A stretch of DNA of 64,000 bases, from assembly GCF_900177415.1 (NCBI RefSeq), contig NZ_FXAF01000011.1, forward strand, positions 992,001 to 1,056,000, written 5' to 3'. The notes below the pieces were generated by a model. That model searched no databases and had not been told where the DNA came from. It saw only the letters and a program-made list of their open reading frames with translations. Shown here in pieces: positions 8,184-16,330 of this stretch (positions are counted from its first letter, which is position 1; each line of letters starts with the position of its first letter). Position numbers and translations under genes: made by a program. Source of the DNA: Xaviernesmea oryzae. Lineage in GTDB: Bacteria > Pseudomonadota > Alphaproteobacteria > Rhizobiales > Rhizobiaceae.

Positions 8184-9128
8184 ATGAGACAGACATTATC
8201 GGTTGCCATCTGCGTCATCGTGTCGCTCGTCCTTTTGGCAATCGGCACGCGCTACATCCACCCTCACTGGATTCTGGCAACGCTTTACAGCCTGCAGCTG
8301 CATGCGGCCGCTGCCTGCGTCGTTGCCATGATCGTGGCCCTCGTCGTGAAGCGCCATTTCGTCACCTGGCTGCTGTTCGCCACGGCACTGCTCTTCACCT
8401 GCCACGCAGTCCTGATGAGCCGCGAATTTGCAGAACCGGCGACCGCAGGGGATGCGGGCGCGCCGACCTTCCGGCTTCTGTCCTTCAACATCCTCAACAG
8501 CAACTATGCCAATGCGGAGGATATCACCCGCACGATCCTGTCTTCCGGCGCCGACCTGGTGAACATCATGGAGGCGGCGCCGTTGCGCGTCCATATGGAA
8601 GAGCTTGCGGAGATCTACCCCTACCGGGTCGGCTGCGGCGTCGTGGTCCGGGACTGCGATCAGTTGATGCTTTCCAGGGTGCCGATCGACGCACCCACAG
8701 TCCGCACGCTCAGCGACATCTTTCCCGACCGCTTCATCCTTGCCAGGGTCGCGATCGCCGGCACGGTGATCAATTTCGCCGGCATCCACACCACGAAGCC
8801 CTATTTCGACAATTTCCATTCGCTCGAGCTGAACAGGGCCGCCCTGGCGATCACCGAAACGACGGGACCGCTGCTTCTCTCGGGGGATTTCAACGCGTCG
8901 AGCCTCGCGCCGAACATGCGCCGGTTCCTGCGCGTGACGCAGTTGAGGACGGGTTCATGGGAACCCGCCACATGGCCGATCAGGGCCGGCGCCTTCGGCG
9001 TGCCGATCGACCACGTCTATGCCCGTGCGCCGCTGAAGATAAAGTCGGTGACCCGGCTTGCCGACGCCCAGGGCTCGAACCACTACGGGCTGATCGCCGA
9101 GATCGCCATTACCGGCCCCGCGCAGTAG
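8184..9128 (+). CDS. Membrane-tethered endonuclease/exonuclease/phosphatase-family protein
   Basis: A 314-residue protein. Residues 1-75 form three hydrophobic segments (VAICVIVSLVLLAIG, ACVVAMIVALVV, WLLFATALLFTCHAV). The rest is an EEP catalytic domain with RLLSFNILNSN, NIMEAAPL, FAGIHTT, LLSGDFNASS and DHVYA, near the C-terminus SNHYGLIAEI. These match the Mg-binding Asn/Glu, the GDFN box and the catalytic Asp-His end of the family. Substrates of such membrane-bound members are unknown (DNA, phospholipid or phosphoesters). It converges with the ABC exporter 3 bp away. Confidence 0.82.
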   Translation: MRQTLSVAICVIVSLVLLAIGTRYIHPHWILATLYSLQLHAAAACVVAMIVALVVKRHFVTWLLFATALLFTCHAVLMSREFAEPATAGDAGAPTFRLLSFNILNSNYANAEDITRTILSSGADLVNIMEAAPLRVHMEELAEIYPYRVGCGVVVRDCDQLMLSRVPIDAPTVRTLSDIFPDRFILARVAIAGTVINFAGIHTTKPYFDNFHSLELNRAALAITETTGPLLLSGDFNASSLAPNMRRFLRVTQLRTGSWEPATWPIRAGAFGVPIDHVYARAPLKIKSVTRLADAQGSNHYGLIAEIAITGPAQ

Positions 9129-9131
9129 CGG

Positions 9132-10994
9132 CTATTGCGCCGCGTCCGCCGCCAGGAAACCGCCCGACTGCCGCGCCCAGAGTTCGGCATAGAGCCCGCC
9201 GCGCGCGATGAGCTCGTTGTGAGTGCCTTCCTCGATGATGCGCCCCTTGTCCATCACGACGAGCCGGTCCAGGGCAGCGATGGTCGAGAGCCTGTGGGCG
9301 ATCGCCAGCACGGTCTTGCCCTGCATCAGCCGTTCCAGATTGGACTGGATCGCCGCCTCCACCTCGGAATCGAGCGCCGAGGTCGCCTCGTCCAGCACCA
9401 GGATCGGCGCATCCTTGAGCATCACACGGGCGATCGCGATGCGCTGGCGCTGTCCGCCCGACAGTTTTACGCCGCGTTCGCCCACATGCGCGTCGAACCC
9501 CTTGCGTCCGCGCTGATCCTCGAGCGCCGCGATGAACATGTCGGCCTCCGCCTTGCGCGCCGCCTCGACAAGCTGCGCCTCGGTGGCATCCGGCCGGCCG
9601 AACAGGATGTTGTCCCGAATCGAACGGTGCAGGAGCGACGTGTCCTGCGTCACCATGCCGATCTGCGCGCGCAGGGATTCCTGCGTGGCCTTCGCAATAT
9701 CCTGCCCGTCGATCAGGATGCGGCCGCCTTCGAGGTCGTAGAAGCGCAAAAGCAGGTTGACGAGCGTCGACTTGCCCGCCCCGGAACGGCCGACGATGCC
9801 GATCTTCTCGCCCGGCCGGATGGTGAGCGACAGATCGTCGATCACGCCCCTCGCCCGGCCGTAGTGGAAACTGACGTTCTTGAAGCGGATTTCGGGACGC
9901 TTGACGACAAGCGCGGCCGCATTCGGCGCATCAACAAGTCCGATCGGCTGCGAGATCAGTTCGGCGGAATTCTGGATCGTGCCGATATTGCGCATGATGC
10001 TGTTGAGCTGCGTCATCAGCCGGCCGAGCAGGAAATTGAGCCTGAGCATCAGCGCCAGCGTGAAGGCGACGGCGCCGGAACTGATGAGGCCCGAAAGCCA
10101 GAGATGCACGCTCATCGCCGCCATGGTGACGATCATCGTGCCGGAGAGGAAGGCCATCGAGGCGCGCACGCTGGTCAGCAGCCGCGTGAAGGCGATGATC
10201 GTATCCTGGAAGCTCTCGAAACCGGAGCGCATGTAGCGGTCGTTCGCTTCGTCGCGGCCGAAGAGCCGCAGCGTCTGGATGTTGGAATAGGCATCCACCA
10301 TGCGGCCGCTGATCATCGAGCCCGCCTCGGCCGAGGCCTTGGAATGCTCGCGGATGCGCGGCACGTAATGTCTTGCCAGCAGGGAGAAAATCGCGAGCCA
10401 GGCAACAACGACCACCGCCAGCCGCCAGTCGAGCTGGGCCACCAGCGCGATCGTCGACACCGAGTAGATGCCGACGAACCAAATGCTTTCCATGAAGGAG
10501 GTGAGCACGTCGCCGGTCGCCTGCCCCGCCGACCAGACCTTGGTGACGATGCGGCCGGAGAAATCGTTCTGGAAAAAGGAAAGCGACTGGCGCGAGACAT
10601 GGATGTAGGATTGCCAGCGCACCAGATTGTAGAAGCCGGGCGTGATGATCTGCTGGTCGACCAGCGCGGTGAAGAGCCCGATCAGGAAGCGGCCGATACC
10701 CACGACCAGCGCCATGACGATCAGTTCCGTCCCGTGGTCGGCAATGAGCCCCGACCAGCCGTCGGCAGGTTTGGCCGTGTCGAGGATATCGACCAGCCGG
10801 CCGACATACCAGAACATCGCCGCCTCGACGCCGGCCGCGAGACCGCCGAGCACCAGCATGGCGAGGAAGGGAAGCTTGGCCTGGCGCACATAGAACCAGA
10901 TGAAGCCGATCAGCCCGGCAGGCGGCCTCAGGTCGTCCCGCCTGTCGAATGGCTTGATCCAGTTCTCGAAGGTGCGGAAGACCGAGCTCAGCAT
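9132..10994 (-). CDS. ABC exporter, fused permease and ATPase (copy 1)
   Basis: A 620-residue half-transporter with six membrane spans and then an ATPase domain: Walker A GRSGAGKSTLVNLLLRFYDL, signature LSGGQRQRIAIARV, Walker B ILVLDEATSALD with the catalytic Glu, and an H-loop in AIAHRLSTI. The ATG at 10994 (MLSSVFRTFENW) aligns with the start of the paralogue at 15345 (MFSWFERRINPY); a TTG at 11033 is less likely. The two paralogues were probably adjacent before the IS630-type unit inserted. They may form a heterodimer; the substrate is unknown. Confidence 0.9.
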   Translation of the reverse strand: MLSSVFRTFENWIKPFDRRDDLRPPAGLIGFIWFYVRQAKLPFLAMLVLGGLAAGVEAAMFWYVGRLVDILDTAKPADGWSGLIADHGTELIVMALVVGIGRFLIGLFTALVDQQIITPGFYNLVRWQSYIHVSRQSLSFFQNDFSGRIVTKVWSAGQATGDVLTSFMESIWFVGIYSVSTIALVAQLDWRLAVVVVAWLAIFSLLARHYVPRIREHSKASAEAGSMISGRMVDAYSNIQTLRLFGRDEANDRYMRSGFESFQDTIIAFTRLLTSVRASMAFLSGTMIVTMAAMSVHLWLSGLISSGAVAFTLALMLRLNFLLGRLMTQLNSIMRNIGTIQNSAELISQPIGLVDAPNAAALVVKRPEIRFKNVSFHYGRARGVIDDLSLTIRPGEKIGIVGRSGAGKSTLVNLLLRFYDLEGGRILIDGQDIAKATQESLRAQIGMVTQDTSLLHRSIRDNILFGRPDATEAQLVEAARKAEADMFIAALEDQRGRKGFDAHVGERGVKLSGGQRQRIAIARVMLKDAPILVLDEATSALDSEVEAAIQSNLERLMQGKTVLAIAHRLSTIAALDRLVVMDKGRIIEEGTHNELIARGGLYAELWARQSGGFLAADAAQ

Positions 10995-11064
10995 CAGCCG
11001 GATATAGGCGGATTCCCTCTTCCGGCAAAGCAAAAGCCGCCGGCAAGCGGCTTACATTTTCTTA

Positions 11065-11094
11065 GAGCGGTTTCCTTTCAGTCTGGGTCATAGC
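11065..11094. repeat. Left terminal inverted repeat of the IS630-type element
   Basis: It begins GAGCGGTTTCC next to a TA. About 20 of 30 bases match the inverse complement of the right end, the first 11 perfectly. It follows the transposase stop, as expected for the 3' end of the element. Confidence 0.85.
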
Positions 11095-11495
11095 CGGAGG
11101 AGGCGAAGTAGTTGGCGCACTCCTGTGGTAGGAAGAGGTCGACCAGCTTGCCGATAAGGGACCACAGACCGGAGACGATCCGCTCGCCGGCCTTACGCAG
11201 CATGGCTTTGAGACGGGAGAAGGCTTTCTCGATTGGGTTGAAGTCGGGGCTGTAGGGCGGGAGGAACATGAGGCGGGCACCGGCGGCCTCGATCAGCGCA
11301 CGGACGTCGGCACGCTTGTGGCTGGAGAGATTGTCCATGATGACAATGTCGCCTCGCCTGAGGTCGGGCACGAGGACCTGACCGACATAGGCCTCGAACC
11401 AGTCGCCGTTGATCGGCCCGCCGAGCACCATCGGCGCGACCATGCCGGTCAATGCGCAGACCTGCGACCAGCGTGGTTGTCTTGCGATGGCCGTG
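11078..11495 (-). pseudogene. IS630-family transposase, C-terminal remnant
   Basis: The DDE-domain half is clear: GPINGDWFEAYVGQVLVP, VIMDNLSSHK with the second catalytic Asp, and LMFLPPYSPDFNPIEKAFSRLK with the final Asp/Glu. Upstream, HGHRKTTTLVAGLR (11453-11495) continues the homology, but in another frame. An extra T near 11450 (CGCATTGACC in place of an expected CGCATGACC) breaks the frame. Homology stops at about 11495, where unrelated sequence starts. A 187-codon open frame reaches 11641, but its first 50 codons are not transposase. Confidence 0.85.
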
Positions 11496-11663
11496 CCGGT
11501 ATCCATGCGTTCGATTACAACAGGCAGAAGGTTCGATTTCAACCTCGGCGACGTACCGAGCAGTATGCCGAGTGGCCTTCGGCTCTCAGAACATCCATCG
11601 ACAATAGCGGATTGGTGGACACCCTCTTCCTCGAACCGCATCCCAGTTTAAGCGGAGAACATC

Positions 11664-12803
11664 ATGATCTCACCCTACACGATCAACATCCCTGACGAAC
11701 GGCTCGCCACGATCAGAGCCAAGGTCGAGGCTTATGACTGGAGCCAGCTGCCGGATGCGGGAGGCTGGTCGGCGGGGGTCGGGGTTGATGACCTCAAGCG
11801 GCTCGCCGCTTATTGGCGGGACAGCTATGACTGGCGTGCGGTCGAACGGCGCCTCAACGCACTCCCCAACTTCACGGCCGACGTGGAAGGCGAGCACATC
11901 CACTTCGTTCATGTGAAGGGCGACGGCTCCAAGCCGCCCGTCCTGCTTCTCCACGGCTGGCCGGGCTCGTATCTCGAATTCGAGCGGCTCTTGGAGCCGC
12001 TCGCAGCGGACGGGCACGATGTTGTCGTCCCCTCGCTTCCTGGCTTCGCGTTCTCCACCCCGATCACGGGCCCGATCGGCCCGCGGCGGGCTGCTGCGCT
12101 CGTGCATGGGCTGATGATCCAACTGTTCGGCGATGCGCCGTATTTCATTCAAGGGGGCGATTGGGGCCACGCCCTCGCGGTCTGGGCAGCGCATGATCGA
12201 CCGGACGCTCTGCTCGGCATCCATATCAACATGATGACCGTGCGTGCGGAGGATGCCGCTCCGACGACCGACGAGGAGAAGTCCTTCGCCGCCAAGCGGG
12301 CCGCGATTGCCGATCGGGAGAGCGCCTACTTTCACGAGCAGGCAACCCGCCCGCAAACGCTCGGCGTCGCGATGGCCGACAGCCCGGTCGGAGCGGCCGG
12401 CTGGATACTCGAAAAGTTCGGCAAGTGGGCCGATCTTCCGACAACCGCCGATGGCGACCCGGACATCTGGAGCAAGTTTTCCGAGGAGGAACTCCTCACC
12501 AACATCATGCTCTACGTCGCGCCGGCATCGTTCGTGACTGCAACCTGGATCTACTACGGCAGCCGGCTTGAGGAGTCGCGGATGCTCCCGGCCGGCACCC
12601 GCATCCAGGTGCCGACCGGCGTTGCGGCCTTCCCCGATCCGGTGTTCTTGCCGCCGCCGCGCTCGTTCGCGGAGAAGACCTACAATATCGTGCATTGGAC
12701 CGACATGCCGCGGGGCGGGCATTTCGCCGCGCTGGAAGAGCCGGAACTGATGCTGGCCGACCTGCGCGCCTTTATCGCGACGGTGTCGGGCGCGCGCTCC
12801 TGA
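11664..12803 (+). CDS. Epoxide hydrolase, alpha/beta-hydrolase fold
   Basis: A 379-residue protein with the EHN domain at the N-terminus (MISPYTINIPDERLATIRAK, YWRDSYDWRAVERRLN). The core carries the oxyanion motif LLLHGWPGSYLEF, the nucleophile-Asp elbow QGGDWGHALAV, and the catalytic His in RGGHFAALEEPE. It should open an epoxide to a diol; the substrate is unknown. It looks complete and lies antiparallel to the transposase remnants, inside the IS630-type boundaries. AGCGGAGAA lies just upstream of the ATG. Confidence 0.92.
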   Translation: MISPYTINIPDERLATIRAKVEAYDWSQLPDAGGWSAGVGVDDLKRLAAYWRDSYDWRAVERRLNALPNFTADVEGEHIHFVHVKGDGSKPPVLLLHGWPGSYLEFERLLEPLAADGHDVVVPSLPGFAFSTPITGPIGPRRAAALVHGLMIQLFGDAPYFIQGGDWGHALAVWAAHDRPDALLGIHINMMTVRAEDAAPTTDEEKSFAAKRAAIADRESAYFHEQATRPQTLGVAMADSPVGAAGWILEKFGKWADLPTTADGDPDIWSKFSEEELLTNIMLYVAPASFVTATWIYYGSRLEESRMLPAGTRIQVPTGVAAFPDPVFLPPPRSFAEKTYNIVHWTDMPRGGHFAALEEPELMLADLRAFIATVSGARS

Positions 12804-12805
12804 AG

Positions 12806-12990
12806 GTGGAGATCTCCGTTTCCGAAGCGCGGCGCGTGGCGCTGGCGGCGCAGGGCTTCAATGCCCTGCGTCGTCACAACCGCATCGGCGCAGGCCTGCT
12901 GTGAAGGGCGATCGACCGCCTTGGTCGTCATCGCCGCTATAACCCGCCAGAGCCGTCAGGAGCCCCGCTCAGCCCCTTGGGTGGCAGCGA
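12806..12990 (+). pseudogene. YcaQ-like winged-helix protein, N-terminal fragment
   Basis: GTG at 12806, 2 bp after the epoxide hydrolase stop, starts VEISVSEARRVALAAQGFNA, matching the N-terminus of the YcaQ family (LSLxEARRLALAAQG). The frame meets a TGA at 12902-12904, yet RAIDRLG, a known YcaQ segment, follows in the same frame before the match fades. It looks like the decayed start of a gene cut off by the transposase junction. The assignment rests on short motifs. Confidence 0.5.
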
Positions 12991-13062
12991 GGCTCCAGCG
13001 GGCGGCCAGCGCGCCTTAGAACGTCTTGCCGCCCGCGTAGGACGCTCTCGCGGTTCGATCCG

Positions 13063-13230
13063 TCCGGGAGGCTTGGCAGCGTAGGCACCAGTGCTGCGGC
13101 GCTGGTCGTGCCAGCGGATCACCGTCGCTGCCGCCACACCAAACCGTCGCGCCGCAGCCCGGCAACTCATCCCCTCGTCAACCGCAGCCAACGCTCGCGA
13201 CCGCAGGTCCATCGACAACGGCTTGCCCAT
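13063..13230 (-). pseudogene. IS630-family transposase, N-terminal remnant
   Basis: The helix-turn-helix start is typical of IS630 transposases: MGKPLSMDLRSRALAAVDEG, then MSCRAAARRFGVAAATVIRW and TGAYAAKPPG. Similarity ends after about 56 codons. The frame then runs through unrelated sequence to a stop at 12937. With the C-terminal remnant it shows that one transposase gene has lost its middle and gained about 1.57 kb. Confidence 0.85.
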
Positions 13231-13290
13231 CCATGCCGGTCTCCATCCCAGCCAGCACCGTGAATCAGATCACCGCGCCCGTGTGAATCC

Positions 13291-13320
13291 CCTTTGACTC
13301 AGGTCGGTCGGAAACCGCTC
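13291..13320. repeat. Right terminal inverted repeat of the IS630-type element
   Basis: The inverse complement begins GAGCGGTTTCCGACCGACC and ends at a TA (13321-13322). It lies upstream of the transposase start, as expected for the 5' end of the element. Confidence 0.85.
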
Positions 13321-13366
13321 TAATGTCACTCCGCCGCCTCGGCTGGATGGCAAACCTAGCGTCTTG

Positions 13367-13463
13367 CTCGGCGTCATCCTCGGCCTTGGGCCGAGGATCT
13401 ATAAACGTCAACGGTTTGCAGATGCTCGGGACAGGCCCGAGCATGACGATCAGAGATTTTCGA
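13367..13463. repeat. Dispersed palindromic repeat, copy 2 (inverted)
   Basis: This is the inverse complement of the 4202-4296 element. It keeps both palindromes and improves one: CTCGGGACAGGCCCGAG here is nearly perfect. It begins 45 bp outside the right end of the IS630-type unit and ends 28 bp before the stop of the second ABC exporter gene, so it lay between the two exporter genes. Confidence 0.85.
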
Positions 13464-13491
13464 ACCTTTGTCGGCAGTCTGAGGCGGCGGA

Positions 13492-15345
13492 TTACTCCGC
13501 CGCCTCCTCTTCAAGCGCCTCGTTCCCGATGAAGCCGCCGGACTGGCGGTTCCAAAGATCGGCATAGATGCCGCCGCTTGCCACGAGCTCCTGATGCGTG
13601 CCGGCCTCGACGATCCGGCCGCGGTCGAGCACGATCAGCCTGTCCATCTCGGTCAGCGTCGAAAGCCGGTGGGCGATGGCGATCACCGTCTTGCCCTCCA
13701 TGAGGGCGAAGAGGTTCTCCTGGATCGCCGCTTCCACTTCACTGTCGAGTGCCGAGGTCGCCTCGTCGAGCACCAGGATCGGCGCGTCCTTGAGGAAGAC
13801 GCGGGCGATCGCGATGCGCTGCCTCTGACCGCCCGAGAGTTTCACCCCGCGTTCGCCCACATGCGCGTCGAGACCTTTGCGCCCCTGCATGTCGGCGAGC
13901 CCTTCGATGAAGTCCCAGGCATTCGCGCGCTTCGCCGCCTCGATGATCTCCGCATCGCTCGCCTCCGGCTTGCCGTAGGCGATGTTGTCGCGGATGGAGC
14001 GATGCAGCAGCGAGGTATCCTGCGTCACCACGCCGATCAGCGAGCGCAGGCTGTCCTGCGTCACCGTCGAGATGTCCTGTCCGTCGATGGTGATGCGGCC
14101 GCCCTCCAGATCGTAGAAGCGCAGAAGCAGGTTCATCAGCGTCGTCTTGCCGGCGCCGGAACGTCCGACCAGTCCGATCTTCTGACCGGCCGGAATGTCG
14201 AGGGTGAGCCCGTCGATGACGCCCTTCGCCTTGCCGTAGTGGAAGCGGACGGCATCGTAACGGATATGCCCCTTCTTCGCGGCAAGCTTGCCGGCATCCT
14301 TACGGTCGACCACGTCGTGCGGCTTGGTCATCATCGACATGCCGTCGTAGACGGTGCCGATGTTTTCGAACAGCGCCGAGACTTCCCACATGATCCATTG
14401 CGACATGCCGTTGATGCGCATCGCAAGGCCGATGGCGATGGCGATCGCGCCGATCGAGATGGCGCTGTCGAGCCAGAACCAGATCGACAGGCCGCCGACG
14501 ACGAAGAGCGCCGTGCAGTTGTAGGAATAGACGAGCACCTGGAAGCTCGTCACCTTGCGCATCTGCTCGTGCACGGTCTCAAGGAAGATGTTCATCGCAT
14601 CCTTGGCATAGGCTTCCTCGCGGCCCGCATGCGAGAACAGCTTGACGGTGGCGATGTTCGTATAGCTGTCCACCACCCGGCCGGTCATCATCGAGCGCGC
14701 ATCCGCCTGTTCCGCCGAAATCTTGCGAAGACGCGGCACGTAATAGGCGACGGTCACCGAATAGACGATGATCCAGACGACGAGCGGTGCCGCAAGGCGA
14801 AGGTCGGCCGAGGCGACGATCGCGATCATCGAAACGAAATAGGTGACGACGTAGACGAAGACGTCGAGCACCTTCATCACCGTTTCGCGGATGGCGAGCG
14901 ACGTCTGCATCACCTTGGTCGAGACGCGCCCCGCGAACTCGTTGGCGAAAAACGTCATCGAGTGCCGGAGCAGGAAGCGATGCATCTGCCAGCGGGCGAT
15001 CATCGGGAAATTGCCCATCAGGATCTGGTGCATGATGAGCGCGTTGAGGCCCGCGACCGCCGGCAACCCGATGAGCACGACGAACGCCATCAGGAAGAGC
15101 TTCGGACCTTCCGTCTCGAGAAAGGTCGTGCGGTCGGCATGCGACAGCCAGTCGACGATATCGCCAAGGAACTGGAACAGCGCCACTTCCCCGATCGCGA
15201 TCAGCATCGTGCAGGTCGACATGATGACGAGCCATGGCCAGACCGGCCTTGTATAATGCCACAGAAAGGCCAGAAGGCCGGAGGGCGGTAACGTAGGCGT
15301 CTCATCCGGATAGGGATTGATACGCCGTTCGAACCACGAGAACAT
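13492..15345 (-). CDS. ABC exporter, fused permease and ATPase (copy 2)
   Basis: A 617-residue paralogue of the gene at 9132-10994. It has six membrane spans, Walker A GRSGAGKTTLMNLLLRFYDL, signature LSGGQRQRIAIARV and Walker B ILVLDEATSALD with the catalytic Glu. Start MFSWFERRINPY at 15345. It lies upstream of copy 1 on the same strand and the gap is now filled by the IS630-type unit, so co-transcription of the pair is probably reduced. Substrate unknown; multidrug or lipid export is the usual role of this subfamily. Confidence 0.92.
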   Translation of the reverse strand: MFSWFERRINPYPDETPTLPPSGLLAFLWHYTRPVWPWLVIMSTCTMLIAIGEVALFQFLGDIVDWLSHADRTTFLETEGPKLFLMAFVVLIGLPAVAGLNALIMHQILMGNFPMIARWQMHRFLLRHSMTFFANEFAGRVSTKVMQTSLAIRETVMKVLDVFVYVVTYFVSMIAIVASADLRLAAPLVVWIIVYSVTVAYYVPRLRKISAEQADARSMMTGRVVDSYTNIATVKLFSHAGREEAYAKDAMNIFLETVHEQMRKVTSFQVLVYSYNCTALFVVGGLSIWFWLDSAISIGAIAIAIGLAMRINGMSQWIMWEVSALFENIGTVYDGMSMMTKPHDVVDRKDAGKLAAKKGHIRYDAVRFHYGKAKGVIDGLTLDIPAGQKIGLVGRSGAGKTTLMNLLLRFYDLEGGRITIDGQDISTVTQDSLRSLIGVVTQDTSLLHRSIRDNIAYGKPEASDAEIIEAAKRANAWDFIEGLADMQGRKGLDAHVGERGVKLSGGQRQRIAIARVFLKDAPILVLDEATSALDSEVEAAIQENLFALMEGKTVIAIAHRLSTLTEMDRLIVLDRGRIVEAGTHQELVASGGIYADLWNRQSGGFIGNEALEEEAAE

Positions 15346-15729
15346 TGGAAAAGCTCCGTAAATCGGACTGCCGTCCTGCCCTGCGTCACGCTATGTGAAT
15401 CATAGACGGGGCGGCGAACATTCAGGAATTCGCGGCCGCATGCGGCCACGTAACGGATCAGAAAAGGGAAAGTTTGCGTGAAACCGCGAAACGCCTAGGC
15501 CGGAAACCGAATGTTCCGGCTGCGGAGGCGCGAGAGCACGGTCATATCCATGTGGGCCTCCGAAAGTTGGCGTTGATAACGGATGCGTTTCTACCCGCAT
15601 GATCCGCAAATGAAAAGGGCAAATGAGCGAATGAGGGCGACAAAGTCTTGCCTGTTGCCTGAACGTCACAGCCTGGGCGTGTGACGAAATTCCTTGAGCA
15701 TCGGCCGCGTCTTCCGTTATGCGGCTTTC
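15346..15729. other. Divergent intergenic region with short palindromes, no gene
   Basis: The 384-bp gap between an ABC exporter (minus) and trmL (plus) holds a perfect 14-bp palindrome GGCCGCATGCGGCC (15435-15448) and a CCGGAA...TTCCGG hairpin near 15499-15518. No coding frame looks real. Promoters for both genes must be here, but I could not fix them. Confidence 0.45.
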
Positions 15730-16191
15730 ATGACTGAGCTCCGCATCGCCCTTTATCAGCCCGATATTCCCGGCAATACCGGCACGATCCTGCGTCTCGC
15801 CGCCTGCCTGGGCCTGTCCGTCGACATTATCGAGCCGGCGGGCTTCGATATCTCCGACCGCAATCTGAAACGCTCCGGCATGGATTATCTCGCCAGCGTC
15901 ACGCTCAGCCGCCACGTCAACTGGCAGCGCTTCGACGAATGGCGGCAGGAAAACGGCCGGCGCCTCGTGCTCGCCTCCACCAAAGCCGCCCTGCCCTATG
16001 CCCGTTTCGAGTTCCGGCCGGACGACATTCTCCTCTTCGGCCGCGAGAGCGCCGGCGTGCCGGACCTCGTCCACGAGGCGGCCGACGCCCGCATCCTGAT
16101 CCCGATGGTCGAGGGCCGGCGTTCGATCAACGTCGCCATGTCGGCGGCGATGATCGCCGGCGAGGCTTTGCGGCAAACGAACTGGAACTAA
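15730..16191 (+). CDS. trmL: tRNA (cytidine(34)-2'-O)-methyltransferase
   Basis: A 153-residue SPOUT methyltransferase that modifies the wobble base of tRNA-Leu. The family start LRIALYQPDIPGNTGTILRLAACLG is clear. The knot region has LLFGRESAGVPDLVHEAA and ILIPMVEGRRSINVAMSAAMIAGEAL, which bind SAM. The ATG at 15730 gives the family N-terminus; a TTG 36 bp upstream would add an unrelated tail. It is probably monocistronic. Confidence 0.93.
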   Translation: MTELRIALYQPDIPGNTGTILRLAACLGLSVDIIEPAGFDISDRNLKRSGMDYLASVTLSRHVNWQRFDEWRQENGRRLVLASTKAALPYARFEFRPDDILLFGRESAGVPDLVHEAADARILIPMVEGRRSINVAMSAAMIAGEALRQTNWN

Positions 16192-16203
16192 ATCCAAACG
16201 TTT

Positions 16204-16222
16204 CTTGTCATAAACTGTCGCA
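16204..16222 (+). promoter_or_regulatory. Possible imperfect PHO box
   Basis: TTGTCAT-AAA-CTGTCGC resembles two PhoB half-sites (consensus CTGTCAT), but the spacer is 3 bp and not 4, and the second half has two mismatches. Its place ahead of a Na/phosphate transporter gene is what makes it worth recording. Confidence 0.25.
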
Positions 16223-16297
16223 AACGCCCCTGTGCAAAGGGAGGCAGGCAGCTTATATTTATTAGCCGGCAACTGAAAATCGCCACCCTCTCCCGCT

Positions 16298-16317
16298 ATT
16301 TCCAAGCGTTTGGAAAT
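16298..16317 (+). promoter_or_regulatory. Perfect 8-bp dyad just before the Na/Pi transporter start
   Basis: ATTTCCAA-GCGT-TTGGAAAT is a perfect dyad that ends 13 bp before the ATG, next to the GAGGAA ribosome-binding site. It could be an operator or an mRNA hairpin that limits translation. The binding protein is unknown. Confidence 0.45.
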
Positions 16318-16330
16318 GAGGAATGCCCGC

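Larger units (their letters stand above)
11065..13320. mobile_element. IS630-type element with internal epoxide hydrolase cargo
   Basis: Both ends carry inverted repeats starting GAGCGGTTTCC (11065 onwards, and inverse complement ending 13320), 11 of 11 identical and then weaker similarity to about 30 bp (for example the shared GTCA). TA dinucleotides at 11063-11064 and 13321-13322 fit the TA target duplication of IS630. The element is about 2.26 kb, twice the usual 1.1 kb. The transposase is split: its N-terminal part is at 13063-13230 and its C-terminal part at 11078-11495. Between them are an intact epoxide hydrolase gene and a decayed ycaQ-like fragment. Confidence 0.85.

Noticed and set aside
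9135..11093. A 650-codon plus-strand frame antisense to ABC exporter copy 1
   Set aside because: Composition typical of an antisense shadow; the minus strand carries all ABC motifs.
11318..11695. Plus-strand frames over the transposase C-terminal remnant
   Set aside because: Antisense to DDE transposase motifs, with no independent support.
13323..13567. Short frames giving a KRQRFADA-type peptide at both dispersed repeats
   Set aside because: They are translations of the palindromic repeat and occur on either strand; I treat them as non-coding.
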